Source: Lachnospiraceae bacterium
GTDB lineage: Bacteria > Bacillota > Clostridia > Lachnospirales > Lachnospiraceae
Assembly: GCA_022797535.1 (NCBI GenBank)
Contig: JAAWKU010000001.1
Location: 1-64,000, forward strand
Direction: 5' to 3'
DNA length: 64,000 nucleotides
Shown here: one piece after another, positions 1 through 9,043 of the stretch
How positions within the stretch are numbered: position 1 is the first letter of the stretch
Layout: every line of letters starts with the position of its first letter
The notes under the pieces: generated by a model
What the model was told of the DNA's origin: nothing
The model's input: the letters and a program-made list of their open reading frames with translations, nothing else
The model's database searches: none
Program-made: the position numbers and the translations under genes

Positions 1-265
1 AGGGAGGCGATGCGGTGGCATCGTTGACCGACGACAACGCGGCAGATGGAAATTCAGGCAAGTCATTTTGCGAAATGTGAACGATACGGTACACTAGTGG
101 CACAAGAACTCTCAGTCATATCTTTTATGAAAAATCCAAATGCCTGCACAACAGTTCAATGTCAATACAATCCACATATAAATAATTAGTTTTTCCCCCA
201 TAATCGCCACCGCCCTTTTTCTTTCATTATATTAAAAAAGGGGCAGACGGCTCAAATATACAAAA
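1..265. other. Window edge, no gene resolved
   Basis: Bases 3-90 form a short open frame on the plus strand ending in TGA, which could be the tail of a gene starting before the window, but I do not recognise the product. The rest is AT-rich and follows the 3' end of the methyltransferase gene on the minus strand. I see no convincing terminator hairpin, tRNA or promoter here. Confidence 0.3.
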
Positions 266-1777
266 TTAAATCATACGAAAATGTTCCAACGCTTCCCTTA
301 TAGCCGCTTCTTTCTCTGGCGGACATTTCGGCTGTCTGGAACTTTCCGACTTTGGCAGATTATAATTTACCCTCTCAATAATACCGCACTTCTGTTTTAT
401 CTGTGCGATATATAAATTACTGACTTTCAATCCTGTATGTTCCAGTACATACTCCTTAATTTCCTCATAAGTCGCCTTACTCTCCGCCGCTGTCAAATCT
501 ATCTCACTCATTATGAGTTCCACTTCTATATTCTGCTTTGTATGAAGTTTAGAAAGCAACACGATACTTTCCACATGCTCCGTAAACGGAAACATATCCA
601 CTGCCATTCCGCGTTCCACCCTGTACCCATGTCCCGTCATATACTTCAAATCCCTCACCAGGGTTTCCGGATTGCAGGATATATATACCACTTTCTCCGG
701 CGCCATGCGTGCCACCGCCGACAGAAATTCCTGGCTGCTGCCGCTGCGGGGCGGATCCATCAGAACCACATCCGCCCGGGCGCCCTGAGCCTCCATGTCT
801 AGCAGAAAGCGGCCTGCATCGTTCTGGTAAAAGCGAATATTCCGCACCTGATTGATCTTGGCGTTGACGCGGGCGTCCCGCACCGCCTCTGCATTCAATT
901 CCACGCCTAACACCTGCCCGGCCCGCTCACTGGCAATAATACCGATGGTGCCCGTACCACAGTAGGCGTCCAACACTGTCTCCCGGCCCGTCAGGGCGGC
1001 ATATTCCATCGCTTTGGCATATAGCAGTTCCGTCTGCAGCGGATTGACCTGGTAAAAAGACCTGGGAGAGATACGGAACGTTTTGCCACACAGAGTATCT
1101 TCAATATACCCCTTGCCATAGACCACCTGCTCCCTGTCTCCCAGCACCATACTGGTGTTTCGATTATTCACATTTACCACGATGGTGGTGATCTCCGGAT
1201 GGTGCTTTAACAGCGCCTTTACAAAATTGTTCCTGGAAGGCAGTATAGGGGAGGCCAGCACCAGCACCACCATGATCTGTCCGGAAACCTGCCCCGTGCG
1301 TACCAGCACATGGCGCAGCAGGCCATAACCCGTATCCTCATTGTAAGGCCTGATCTTGAAAGAGGGCAGCAACTCCCGGACAGACACAATGATGGCGTCC
1401 GCTTTCTGGTTCTCGATCCGGCAACTGTCCACCGGCACGATCCGATGAGTCCCCTCCTCATAGATACCAGAGATGGGCCGGTGTTTCCTGTCCTCCCCGA
1501 ACACGGCATGCACCTTGTTCCGATAATACAGCGGCTGTTCCATCCCCACAATTCCCTCCAGCCTGCAATAGGGAGACAGAAGTTTTCTCACCCGCTTTTC
1601 CTTCTCCCGCAGCTGCTCCTGATAATCCATTCCCATCCAATGGCAGCCCCCGCAGCGCTTTGTCACGGGACAAAGGGAATTTTCCCTGTTGGTTTCCTTC
1701 GATGTATACTCCCCATAGTGGTTACTATGATTCCGCTTTATGGCATATCTATTTTCCCGTTCTTTTCTTTGTTCCAT
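266..1777 (-). CDS. rlmD: 23S rRNA (uracil-5-)-methyltransferase, RlmD/RumA type, with C-terminal extension
   Basis: Predicted SAM-dependent enzyme that makes 5-methyluridine in 23S rRNA (TrmA/RumA family). Near the N-terminus the Cys-rich motif CPVTKRCGGC fits the iron-sulfur cluster of RumA proteins. The SAM fold follows (LDAYCGTGTIG), then DPPRSG and the catalytic-Cys motif SCNPETLVRDL. After the usual C-terminus comes an extra segment of about 90 residues (roughly 415-503), predicted helical and ending in a Pro/Lys-rich stretch. Similar tails occur, from memory, on many clostridial RlmD proteins. I chose the ATG at 1777, preceded by GGAGA at good spacing. An upstream GTG at 1807 is also open but lacks a Shine-Dalgarno site. 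The family is clear; the exact uridine modified cannot be told from sequence alone. Confidence 0.9.
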   Translation of the reverse strand: MEQRKERENRYAIKRNHSNHYGEYTSKETNRENSLCPVTKRCGGCHWMGMDYQEQLREKEKRVRKLLSPYCRLEGIVGMEQPLYYRNKVHAVFGEDRKHRPISGIYEEGTHRIVPVDSCRIENQKADAIIVSVRELLPSFKIRPYNEDTGYGLLRHVLVRTGQVSGQIMVVLVLASPILPSRNNFVKALLKHHPEITTIVVNVNNRNTSMVLGDREQVVYGKGYIEDTLCGKTFRISPRSFYQVNPLQTELLYAKAMEYAALTGRETVLDAYCGTGTIGIIASERAGQVLGVELNAEAVRDARVNAKINQVRNIRFYQNDAGRFLLDMEAQGARADVVLMDPPRSGSSQEFLSAVARMAPEKVVYISCNPETLVRDLKYMTGHGYRVERGMAVDMFPFTEHVESIVLLSKLHTKQNIEVELIMSEIDLTAAESKATYEEIKEYVLEHTGLKVSNLYIAQIKQKCGIIERVNYNLPKSESSRQPKCPPEKEAAIREALEHFRMI

Positions 1778-1807
1778 CTTTTCTCCAAATACCTCTTGCC
1801 AAAACAC

Positions 1808-2754
1808 AGCCTTTTATCAAATACATTTTATTAAGTACAATATTTTTATATTTATTTTCTGATTCTGTAGTCAAGCCATTTTGCAAGGCATACAAATACT
1901 TCCAAATCAGATCACAAGAATTAAAAACAAGAATCAAAAGTAAGAATTAAAAGCAATCCATCCAGCTGTTATATAATTCAATATATTCAGAAAACCCAAA
2001 TATGGCTAAAATCACAAGGCAATATAGTACTGCCATTTCTAAAAAACTAACCTGTGATTAAATAGATTTGGGTGCGTATATATAATTGGACATATCCAGA
2101 TTCCAAAAACCTCAACTTTCTGCGCAGATATGTGTTTCGATCTAAAATATTATCCCGAAATCCAGAATATATCTCCTTTTTCTTTACCTTTTTTGTCTTT
2201 ACTTTGCCTTTTTTGTCTTTTCTTTGTCTTTTTCTTTACCTTTTTATCACAATCACACATTTGTTTTAATAATCTAATCGTTGCAATATCAATATACTTG
2301 TCATACTTATTAATATATATTTTACATTTATCCAGCGTTTGGTCAATGTTTTTAATCGCTTCTCCATCTCTAATTATATTATGCATTCGGCTAATATACC
2401 CTGTTATATGCAATTTCAAGTTTATCCATTGGCCGAATCTTAGTTATATGTATATTTCGTAATAAGAAATGTTGATATGCCTGTTATAACCGCAGTCAAA
2501 ATGATTTTTAATATACGTATAAAACTATCTATATCCAAGCCTCTTTTTTTACTATTATATTACAATTGATCATATATGTAAACATAATTTAGTATACTCA
2601 ACACAAATTATTTAGCCATTTATAAATACAGCTTCTTCCACCGTTCCCGGCAAACTCCGGCAGCAACACAAAGAGGGCATCGCTCAATCATCTAAATTAG
2701 ATGATTTTGCGACACCCTCTTATCCCTTCTTCCTTCCCTTGTCCAGGCGCAGAC
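1808..2754. other. Long AT-rich intergenic region
   Basis: About 950 bases with no gene I can defend. Positions 2165-2255 are a pyrimidine-rich low-complexity tract made of repeated CTTTTTTGTCTTT-like units. On the minus strand it reads as a Lys-rich frame (2150-2419, TTG start, no ribosome binding site) that could be a small protein but is more simply explained by base composition. The region separates the methyltransferase from the small coiled-coil gene, and both lie on the minus strand. Confidence 0.5.
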
Positions 2755-2994
2755 CTACACTGCCTCTTCCTCTCTCTGATCCACATATCTGCGCAGGGCC
2801 TCTTCCGCCTCCTGAGGGCTGAGCGCCCATTCCTCCAGCAGATTGTCTATGTTTTCCAACTGAATATTGCGTTTTTCCCTGTACATCTCTGCCAACTCCT
2901 GCTTTTCCGATTCGATCCGATTGGTCAATGCCCCGATCAGTTCCTCCTTGGCAGCAATCTTTTCATCCAATGTCTTTCTCGGTCCCCTGGACAT
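2755..2994 (-). CDS. Small coiled-coil protein of unknown function
   Basis: Encodes about 79 residues beginning MSRGPRKTLDEK. The start at 2994 is supported by an AAGAGG ribosome binding site seven bases upstream; the open frame extends further upstream but without a second site. The protein is almost entirely charged heptad-like helix (residues about 8-55, rich in Glu, Lys, Arg), with a short acidic C-terminal helix containing SPQEAEEAL. There is no signal peptide, membrane segment or Cys. It lies directly downstream of the tRNA-Pro gene and its terminator on the same strand. Small proteins of this appearance are common and mostly uncharacterised in Lachnospiraceae. I do not recognise a named family. 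Confidence 0.6.
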   Translation of the reverse strand: MSRGPRKTLDEKIAAKEELIGALTNRIESEKQELAEMYREKRNIQLENIDNLLEEWALSPQEAEEALRRYVDQREEEAV

Positions 2995-3137
2995 ATTTAC
3001 CTCTTTTCCGCGCCGTGGCGCCTGTTTTTTATTTTGCCTGGGAGCATTCTTCCTGAATCCGGGCGCACAGCGCTGGAAATATCTCCCACCCTTAATACAG
3101 TATATGGACAAGACCAAAAAAATATGCAGATTATTGC

Positions 3138-3172
3138 AAAAAAAGAAGAATCTGATTCCTCAGATTCTTCTC
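3138..3172 (-). terminator. Intrinsic terminator after tRNA-Pro
   Basis: Read on the minus strand, a 12-bp perfect stem (AGAAGAATCTGA and its complement) with a short loop is followed by a T-rich run. It sits a few bases past the 3' end of the tRNA and should end its transcript. Confidence 0.85.
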
Positions 3173-3176
3173 TGTA

Positions 3177-3251
3177 TCGGAGTGGCGGGATTCGAACTCG
3201 CGACCTCCGCCTCCCTAAGACGGCGCTCTAACCAAGCTGAGCCACACCCCG
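3177..3251 (-). tRNA. tRNA-Pro(AGG)
   Basis: A cloverleaf of 75 nt can be drawn on the minus strand. The acceptor stem is CGGGGTG/CACTCCG, the D stem GCTC/GAGC, the anticodon stem CCGTC/GGCGG with loop TTAGGGA, and the T loop TTCGAAT. The loop places A34-G35-G36 as anticodon with G37, as expected for proline. The T stem carries one A-C mismatch, and CCA is not encoded. An A at position 34 is uncommon in bacterial tRNAs outside tRNA-Arg(ACG). A terminator follows. Confidence 0.9.
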
Positions 3252-3448
3252 TAACGAAATTTATTATAACTCGTCACCCCGAAAAATGCAAGCCCTTTTT
3301 TACAAATATTATGAAAAAATAGATAAATTCTACATTTTTGTGTAAAATATTGATACATCCAGCCCTAATCAATCATTTCATTGTCTGTTTTGCACATATA
3401 GAAGGCAGCATGAATGGAAGTTCAAGCCAGACTCAGACCATCCACATC

Positions 3449-4903
3449 TCAATCCTTCAGGGCCAGCAGCCGCACCAGATAATCCCATACCCTCTGGGTG
3501 GAAGAGATGCTCAGGGTCTCCTCCGTGGTGTGGATATCATACATATTGGGTCCGAAGGAAATACCGTCCAGATCCGGGATCTTGGCGGCCAGGATGCCGC
3601 ACTCCAGCCCGGCATGTATAGCTTCCAACCGGGGCTTTTCCCCGTACATCTCCTCAAACAGGGCCACCATCTTGTTCCGCAGCGGAGAATCCACCCGATA
3701 AGCCCAGCCCGGATAGTCCCCTGTGACCTCACAGCATCCGCCAGCCAGCGCAGTCAATCCCCGCACCTTATCCAGCAGAGCCTGCTTGCTGCTGTCCACA
3801 CAGCTTCGAACGGAGAATTCCGCGGATATCCTGCCTTCCTCCACCTGCAAAATCCCCAGGTTCAGAGAGGTTTCCACCAGCCCCGGCACATCGGCGCTCA
3901 TGGCCTGTACCCCCCAGGGCAGGCCGTAGAGATAATCCGCTGCTCTACGCAAGTCCCCGCCGGTCAGGCAGCTTTCCGATGCCGGTCCCTGGGCAGAGGC
4001 TGTGACAAATACCCCGGGATCCCTGGTGGCCAGTTCCTGTCCCAGTATTCCCTGGTACTCCGCCACCAGGCTTTCCAGCCGTTCTTCCTCTCCTTTTTCC
4101 ACCAGCACCCTGGCAGTGGTCACTCTGGGAATGGCATTATCCGCCAGTCCGCCCCGGCATTGAGAGAGCCCTATTTTTACACTGCCTGCCAGTTTCTGCA
4201 GGAGCCTGGCCATCAGCACATTGGAGTTGCCCCGCTGCTTGTGGATTTCCGCCCCGGAATGGCCGCCCTGAAGACCGCCCACCGTCAGTTCATAAGCCGT
4301 TCCCCCCATGCTCTGACACGGCAGTTCCACCAGGCAGTTGATCCGCGCCCCTCCGGCGCAGCTGGTCAAAAAGATCCCCTCCTCCTCAGAATCCAGATTC
4401 AGCAGTCTATGGCCCTGCAGCATGGACAGGTCAATGGCTCTTGCGCCGTCCATGCCCACCTCCTCGTCCACAGTGATAACCACCTCCAGCCGGGGATGCT
4501 GCAGGGTATCATCGTCCAGCAGCGCCAGGGCATAGGCCACGGCGATGCCGTCATCTCCTCCCAGGCTGGTTCCCTCCGCATAGATCCTGTCCCCGTCCAC
4601 AGCCAGCCGCAGCGGTTCCCTGGTCATATCAATCTGAAGCCCCGGCTTCTGCACCGCCACCATATCCATATGTCCCTGCAGGATCACAGCGGGTTCCCGC
4701 TCATAGCCCGGCGTGGCCTCCTTGATGATAATGATGTTTTTCACAGCATCCTGTAAACACTGCAGCCCTCTCTCTCCGGCAAAATCCGCCAGATAGTCGC
4801 TGATCGCCTCCACATTCCCTGAACCATGGGGAATCTGCGCGATTTCCTCAAAAAAAGTAAAAACCCTTTCCGGTTTCAGCCCCGACAAAGCACCCATATC
4901 CAT
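3449..4903 (-). CDS. pepD: Aminoacyl-histidine dipeptidase (Xaa-His, peptidase M20C)
   Basis: Predicted cytosolic zinc dipeptidase of the PepD/carnosinase-like M20 family, cleaving Xaa-His and other dipeptides. The metal-binding motif LQGHMDMV lies near residue 75, followed by GGDDGIAVAYALALL, the EEVGMDGA motif with the catalytic Glu, and a C-terminal metal-binding His in the segment IHTTEETLS. At about 484 residues it is full length for M20C. The start at 4903 follows a strong AGGAGAGG site; an upstream in-frame ATG at 4921 overlaps that site and is less likely. It is a single gene, 33 bases after the start of the next unit downstream of the orphan regulator, on the same strand. No signal peptide is visible. 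Confidence 0.92.
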   Translation of the reverse strand: MDMGALSGLKPERVFTFFEEIAQIPHGSGNVEAISDYLADFAGERGLQCLQDAVKNIIIIKEATPGYEREPAVILQGHMDMVAVQKPGLQIDMTREPLRLAVDGDRIYAEGTSLGGDDGIAVAYALALLDDDTLQHPRLEVVITVDEEVGMDGARAIDLSMLQGHRLLNLDSEEEGIFLTSCAGGARINCLVELPCQSMGGTAYELTVGGLQGGHSGAEIHKQRGNSNVLMARLLQKLAGSVKIGLSQCRGGLADNAIPRVTTARVLVEKGEEERLESLVAEYQGILGQELATRDPGVFVTASAQGPASESCLTGGDLRRAADYLYGLPWGVQAMSADVPGLVETSLNLGILQVEEGRISAEFSVRSCVDSSKQALLDKVRGLTALAGGCCEVTGDYPGWAYRVDSPLRNKMVALFEEMYGEKPRLEAIHAGLECGILAAKIPDLDGISFGPNMYDIHTTEETLSISSTQRVWDYLVRLLALKD

Positions 4904-4936
4904 TCCTCTCCTGTCACTCAACGTCTATTTTCTTAT

Positions 4937-5650
4937 TTAGCCCACTTTATAACCAGTGCCCCACACCACTTTCAGATATCTGGGCTCCTTGGGGTTCTGT
5001 TCGATCTTCTCCCGGATATGCCGGATGTGTACGGCAATGGTATTGTCCGCTCCGATGGCCTGCATATGCCATATGGCCTCATAGATCTGGGCGATGGACA
5101 GCACCCTTCCCCTCTCCTGCACCAGCAGTCTAAGGATCTTGTACTCAATGGGAGTCAGTCTTACTTCCTTGTGATCTACAAAGACCTGCCGGGTGTTATC
5201 GTCGATCACCAGGCCGTCCACCTGATAGATCTTGTCTATATTGGCGCACATGTTTACAAGCTGGGTATAGCGGCGCAGCTGAGACTTGATGCGCGCCAGC
5301 AGTTCCAGGGGATTGCAGCCGTTCACCACATAGTCGTCCGCCCCTGCGTTCAGCGCCAATATCTTGCTTGTCTCGTCACCGCGGGACGACACCACTATAA
5401 TGGGCAGGCTGCTCATCTGACGTATGTGCTGTAAAGTCTCCAGTCCCTCGGTGATATCCTGGTCCTGATCCGACCACACCACATCGGTGATCAACAGATG
5501 AATCTGCTCCGCCGCCATAATCTGGCGTAACTGTTTCCGGCTCTCCGCCACCAGCAGCTTTATGTTCTCTCCTCTGAGAAGCGGCCGCAGGGACGCCGTA
5601 ATCCCCGTATTGTTGTTGTAGATCACTACTTTTTTGTCCATAAATATCAC
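4937..5650 (-). CDS. OmpR-family response regulator with degenerate receiver domain
   Basis: Two domains: an N-terminal CheY-like receiver (about residues 6-120) and a C-terminal winged-helix DNA-binding domain of the OmpR/PhoB type (about 135-237), with LTPIEYKILRLL and a C-terminal VWGTGYKVG hairpin. The phospho-acceptor-like Asp is present in LLITDVV. However, the acidic pair that binds Mg is replaced by Asn residues (YNNNTG), and the conserved Lys of the KP motif is replaced in YVVNGCNP. No histidine kinase lies next to it. It follows the sigma/anti-sigma pair on the same strand, 100 bases downstream. The GTG at 5650 has AAGGAAGG just upstream; the ATG at 5641 is an alternative start. It probably acts as a phosphorylation-independent or atypically controlled regulator. 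Confidence 0.85.
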   Translation of the reverse strand: MIFMDKKVVIYNNNTGITASLRPLLRGENIKLLVAESRKQLRQIMAAEQIHLLITDVVWSDQDQDITEGLETLQHIRQMSSLPIIVVSSRGDETSKILALNAGADDYVVNGCNPLELLARIKSQLRRYTQLVNMCANIDKIYQVDGLVIDDNTRQVFVDHKEVRLTPIEYKILRLLVQERGRVLSIAQIYEAIWHMQAIGADNTIAVHIRHIREKIEQNPKEPRYLKVVWGTGYKVG

Positions 5651-5750
5651 AATCCTTCCTTGCTTTTTTGTGCCTCCGATCCGGCACCCACATGTATCTT
5701 ACTGCCATGCCCCGCAGCCCCCGCTGCGACAAACATGTCTCCTTTTTTCG

Positions 5751-6545
5751 TCACTCTGACAATGTGTACACACCCAGATCCATGGTCTGCAGTACCGCGT
5801 AGGCTTCCTCCTGGGTATATCCCCAGAAGCCCACCAGAAGATCCCTCCCATACAGAGAAATTGCGCACTCTATGCTGCTCAATGCTCCGTCCTCCAGCAG
5901 ATCTATCACCTTGTAGGTATATCCCTGGGCGGTGGTGTAGTTGCGCTCATTGGCAGCCTCCCCGGAATAGGCACTGGAAGCCGCATATCCCTGACTGTCC
6001 CGGTGATCCATCTGCACAACGGAAAACATTTTATCCTGCTCTTCCTGAATGCGGATATACACCTGATCTCCCATGATATGAACGCTCTGATCCGCAGCCT
6101 CCCCGCCCAACAGCTTCAGATCCGGCAGGGGCACTGTGATACCTGCCTCCTCCTGAAAAGCCTCCAGGGAATCATACGCCTTGACTTCCATCTGGTAGAC
6201 CACACACTCCGGTTCCGCCTCTCCGGGGGTCTGCCGGGAACGCTCCTTGGTAAGCCCCAAAGCGGGAGTCCCGATTCCTTCCCCATCGTCCGTGCACTGG
6301 GAACCAGTGATGGAAAACCCGTTATTCCGCACCTGGATAAAACTGCTGCCGTAATTCATGGCGGTGGCTACGCCGCCTAACAGCAGGAACACTGCCGCCG
6401 CAGAAGCCATAGAAGCCATCGCCCGCCTTCTGCGGGCCCTTTTCAGCTTGTGATGATGGATCTCGTCAGACACCCGTTCCACATCCAGGTGAAACGTCCC
6501 CTGCCGGTCCATCTCTTTCTGATATTCTTCTCTGAAGCTACGCAA
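5751..6545 (-). CDS. Membrane-anchored anti-sigma factor-like protein
   Basis: A short cytoplasmic N-terminus of about 45 residues ends in a basic stretch (KRARRRRA). One transmembrane helix follows (about 47-66, SAAAVFLLLGGVATAM), then an extracellular domain of about 195 residues. The last 60 residues (VIDLLEDGALSSIE to the end) resemble the DUF4367 domain found at the end of clostridial anti-sigma proteins. The gene starts with TTG at 6545, nine bases after a GGAGG site, and overlaps the end of the sigma gene by 8 bases, so the two are probably translated together. It likely holds the partner ECF sigma factor at the membrane until an extracellular signal arrives. The N-terminal sigma-binding region is short and has no zinc motif. 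Confidence 0.75.
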   Translation of the reverse strand: MRSFREEYQKEMDRQGTFHLDVERVSDEIHHHKLKRARRRRAMASMASAAAVFLLLGGVATAMNYGSSFIQVRNNGFSITGSQCTDDGEGIGTPALGLTKERSRQTPGEAEPECVVYQMEVKAYDSLEAFQEEAGITVPLPDLKLLGGEAADQSVHIMGDQVYIRIQEEQDKMFSVVQMDHRDSQGYAASSAYSGEAANERNYTTAQGYTYKVIDLLEDGALSSIECAISLYGRDLLVGFWGYTQEEAYAVLQTMDLGVYTLSE

Positions 6546-7095
6546 AATCGTATTCCTCCTTGAGATTTTTCTTCAAGATTTCCCTGCCTCTGGTCAGTTG
6601 GGAAGTCACCGTGGACGTTTTTCGCTCCAGTATCGCCGATATCTCTTTCACCGACATTTCCTCATAGTAAAACAAGTGAATTACGTCCCGATATGTGGCC
6701 GGCAGCTTCCAGACCGCCTCCAGCACCGCGCGGGCTTTCTCCTTGTCCAGAAAAGCCTCCTCAGGCCCCCGTTCCCCGGCCTCTGCGCTGCCCTCTGAAA
6801 AAAGTATTTCCGGCTCCGGGGCATCACTGCGCCGCCTGTAAAAGCCGCTGCGCCAGATCTTGCGGCAGCCGTTCAAAGTAACCCTGATCAGCCACGCCTT
6901 CTCGTATTCCTCATCCCCAAAATCTTTTGAAGATTTAAGATACTGGTAAAAGGTCTCCTGCACGATATCCTCGGCATCCGCCCTGTTTCCCATTCTGGCA
7001 TAAGCGATCTTGAAAAGCATATCGCTGTAGCAATCAATCTTTTCCTGTAGCTTCCCATGTATTCTAGTCGTGTCCTGTATCATGATTGTATCCAT
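6538..7095 (-). CDS. ECF-type RNA polymerase sigma factor
   Basis: A protein of about 185 residues with sigma region 2 (DMLFKIAYARMGNRADAEDIVQ, about residues 25-50), a short linker, and region 4 (KLPATYRDVIHLFYYEEMSVKEISAIL, about 130-160) with its helix-turn-helix. Regions 1 and 3 are absent, as in extracytoplasmic-function sigma factors. It overlaps the downstream anti-sigma gene by 8 bases, which supports a sigma/anti-sigma pair. The ATG at 7095 is taken as the start; a TTG at 7104 is an alternative. Targets are not evident. Autoregulation is usual in this family but I could not define a promoter motif. Confidence 0.88.
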   Translation of the reverse strand: MDTIMIQDTTRIHGKLQEKIDCYSDMLFKIAYARMGNRADAEDIVQETFYQYLKSSKDFGDEEYEKAWLIRVTLNGCRKIWRSGFYRRRSDAPEPEILFSEGSAEAGERGPEEAFLDKEKARAVLEAVWKLPATYRDVIHLFYYEEMSVKEISAILERKTSTVTSQLTRGREILKKNLKEEYDFA

Positions 7096-7169
7096 CTCAA
7101 GCAACCTGCTTCTACTTAGTAATATCCCTCAAAAGTCAACATACTGCAAATTATTTTATTTTTATCAAA

Positions 7170-7221
7170 AAAATCAAAATAAAATTGGCCTACTAACTAT
7201 AAGACAGTTTTGCAGGCCAAA
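7170..7221 (-). terminator. Terminator downstream of the AI-2E-family permease
   Basis: On the minus strand TTGGCCTGC pairs with GTAGGCCAA across a loop of about 15 nt and is followed by TTTTATTTT. It lies just after the stop codon of the permease gene and separates it from the sigma factor gene. Confidence 0.75.
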
Positions 7222-7232
7222 ATGTTTCATGA

Positions 7233-8417
7233 TCATTGCGTTTTTTTGGAGGTTTTTTTATCCCTCATTTCTTCCACCACTTCCAGATCCTGGGGCTGGA
7301 GTTTGCGGAAGTGGTTCAGCCCAGACACCAGAATGGCGATGCTGTTCTTCGTGGTATCAAAGACGCCCTCCTGGTACATGGTGGACACCAGCATCCCCAG
7401 AGGCACTGCGATAATCATACCGATAACGCCCCCCAGCTTATAACCGATAAACAATAAAAACAGGGTGGGAATGGGAGCCACGCCGATGGAATCCCCCACG
7501 ATCTTGGGCTGGATAATCTGCCTGGCAAGCTGGCCGCCCCCCCATATGATCAACAGGCCGATGGCCATTTTATAATCCCCGCTGAAAATCTTGATGAGCG
7601 CCCAGGGAACCATCACCGTGCCTGTACCAAAGAAGGGCAGCAGATCCAGAAAAGCGATGCCCAGGGCGATCAGCAATACATAATCCACCCGCAGCACGCT
7701 CAGCCCCACCACCAGCAGCAGATACATCCACACCTCTATCTTGAGCTGGGCTTTGAAATACCCTCCTACGGACTTCAATATGCTTCTGCGCACCATATCG
7801 TACCGGGACATAATGGAAACCGGCGTATATTTTCTGATCCAGCTTCCGATCTGGTAACGATCCGCCACGAAGAAATAGGAAGCCAGCAGGCACATGATGA
7901 TGCCAATCAGCACAGAAGGGAGCTGTTTGGCAAAATTACCCGCCGCCGTGATGGTGGGAGTGCTAATGCGCTCCAACAGCCCCGCCATGAATTCCCCCAC
8001 CTGGTTGCCCAGATTGGCGATGGCCTGTTGGGTGTCCTGAGGAAGTTTTTCATAAAGTCCGTTCAGGCTCTCCCCCACGCTGGCCAGATCCTCCTTCATG
8101 GAGTCCCACATCTCGGGAAGCGCTCCCAGAAGCCCCATGCCCTCCTCGATGAGTTTGGATCCCACCAGGTACAGCACCAGCACCACCAGCGCTATTACCA
8201 CAATAATCACAAAGGCGCTGGCCCATTTCCGTTTCAGCTTGATCTTCTCCTCAAAGAAGCGCACCAGGGGACTGGCAATCATAGAGATGATCCCCGCCAC
8301 CACAAAGGGCATGAAAAATACCAGCAGCCGGGGCAGCAGAATCATCACCAGCAATAGCACAGCCACTGCCACCCCCAGATTAGCCAGCGCCTTGAAGTAT
8401 TTCTTCGATGATTTCAT
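7233..8417 (-). CDS. AI-2E family transporter / predicted permease
   Basis: An integral membrane protein of about 394 residues with the layout of the AI-2E/UPF0118 family. Two N-terminal helices (LGVAVAVLLLVMILL and LVFFMPFVVAGIISMI) come first, then one near residue 60. A long extracytoplasmic segment (about 90-180) follows, then a block of helices containing FLDLLPFFGTGTVMVPWAL and IQPKIVGDSIGVAP, which are typical family landmarks. Members export small molecules or act as ion-coupled transporters; the substrate cannot be predicted. The start at 8417 has a GAGAGGAG site and lies 38 bases inside the end of engB, suggesting translational coupling. The C-terminus is Lys-rich. Confidence 0.85.
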   Translation of the reverse strand: MKSSKKYFKALANLGVAVAVLLLVMILLPRLLVFFMPFVVAGIISMIASPLVRFFEEKIKLKRKWASAFVIIVVIALVVLVLYLVGSKLIEEGMGLLGALPEMWDSMKEDLASVGESLNGLYEKLPQDTQQAIANLGNQVGEFMAGLLERISTPTITAAGNFAKQLPSVLIGIIMCLLASYFFVADRYQIGSWIRKYTPVSIMSRYDMVRRSILKSVGGYFKAQLKIEVWMYLLLVVGLSVLRVDYVLLIALGIAFLDLLPFFGTGTVMVPWALIKIFSGDYKMAIGLLIIWGGGQLARQIIQPKIVGDSIGVAPIPTLFLLFIGYKLGGVIGMIIAVPLGMLVSTMYQEGVFDTTKNSIAILVSGLNHFRKLQPQDLEVVEEMRDKKTSKKTQ

Positions 8418-8973
8418 AGATCTCCTCTCTGCCCTGTTTGGTTGTGGCAGAAAAAGGAACGACGCGGGCATCCTTGTCTGCCTTCAGCGTATCTTTTAAC
8501 AACTTTATCTGTTTCTGTATCTGGCTGCGATTGATCTTATCCAGCTTGGTGGCGATGATGATAGGCTGATAGCCCTGATCTCTGATCCACTCATACATAA
8601 CGCGGTCGTTCTCCGAGGGCTTGTGCCGGATATCCACCAGCAGAAACACCGCCTTGAGCTGCCGGGACCGATGCAGGTAATTTTCCACCATTTTTCCCCA
8701 CTGGGCTTTCACATGTTCGTTGGCCCTGGCATACCCATAGCCGGGCAGATCCACAAAATAGATGCTGCCATTTACCTGATAGAAATTGATGGTCTGGGTC
8801 TTGCCGGGCTGGGAGCTGGTGCGGGCCAGGCTCTTCCTGTTCATCAGGGCGTTGATCAGAGAGGATTTCCCCACATTGCTCTTCCCCGCAAAAGCCACCT
8901 CCGGCACCGTGTTCTCCGGCAATTTACTGGTAACGCCGCACACGGTCTCCAGAATTGCGTTCTTTATAATCAT
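8380..8973 (-). CDS. engB: Ribosome biogenesis GTPase EngB (YsxC/YihA)
   Basis: A TRAFAC-class GTPase required for 50S subunit assembly. The G motifs are all visible: P-loop GKSNVGKSS (about residue 30), switch Thr in QTINFY, DLPGYG (G3), TKLDK (G4) and SATTKQG (G5). The length of about 197 residues is normal. The start at 8973 (MIIKNAILE) follows an ACGGAG site; an ATG at 9009 is open but less well placed. It sits at the end of the tig-clpP-clpX-engB gene order, which is conserved in many Firmicutes, and overlaps the downstream permease gene by 38 bases. Confidence 0.95.
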   Translation of the reverse strand: MIIKNAILETVCGVTSKLPENTVPEVAFAGKSNVGKSSLINALMNRKSLARTSSQPGKTQTINFYQVNGSIYFVDLPGYGYARANEHVKAQWGKMVENYLHRSRQLKAVFLLVDIRHKPSENDRVMYEWIRDQGYQPIIIATKLDKINRSQIQKQIKLLKDTLKADKDARVVPFSATTKQGREEIYEIIEEILQGAG

Positions 8974-9043
8974 ATGAATCTCCGTCCATTTATTGAAATG
9001 ACGCCGCACTTTTCACAGGCGGCGCCAAATAATCCAAACTCTT

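Noticed and set aside
2150..2419. Lys-rich small protein on the minus strand
   Set aside because: TTG start, no ribosome binding site, and the sequence reflects a pyrimidine-rich low-complexity tract.
3338..4756. Long open frame on the plus strand opposite pepD (472 codons)
   Set aside because: It is antisense to a clear M20C gene, rich in Gln, His and Pro as expected for the reverse complement of a GC-rich gene, and has no ribosome binding site or family motif.
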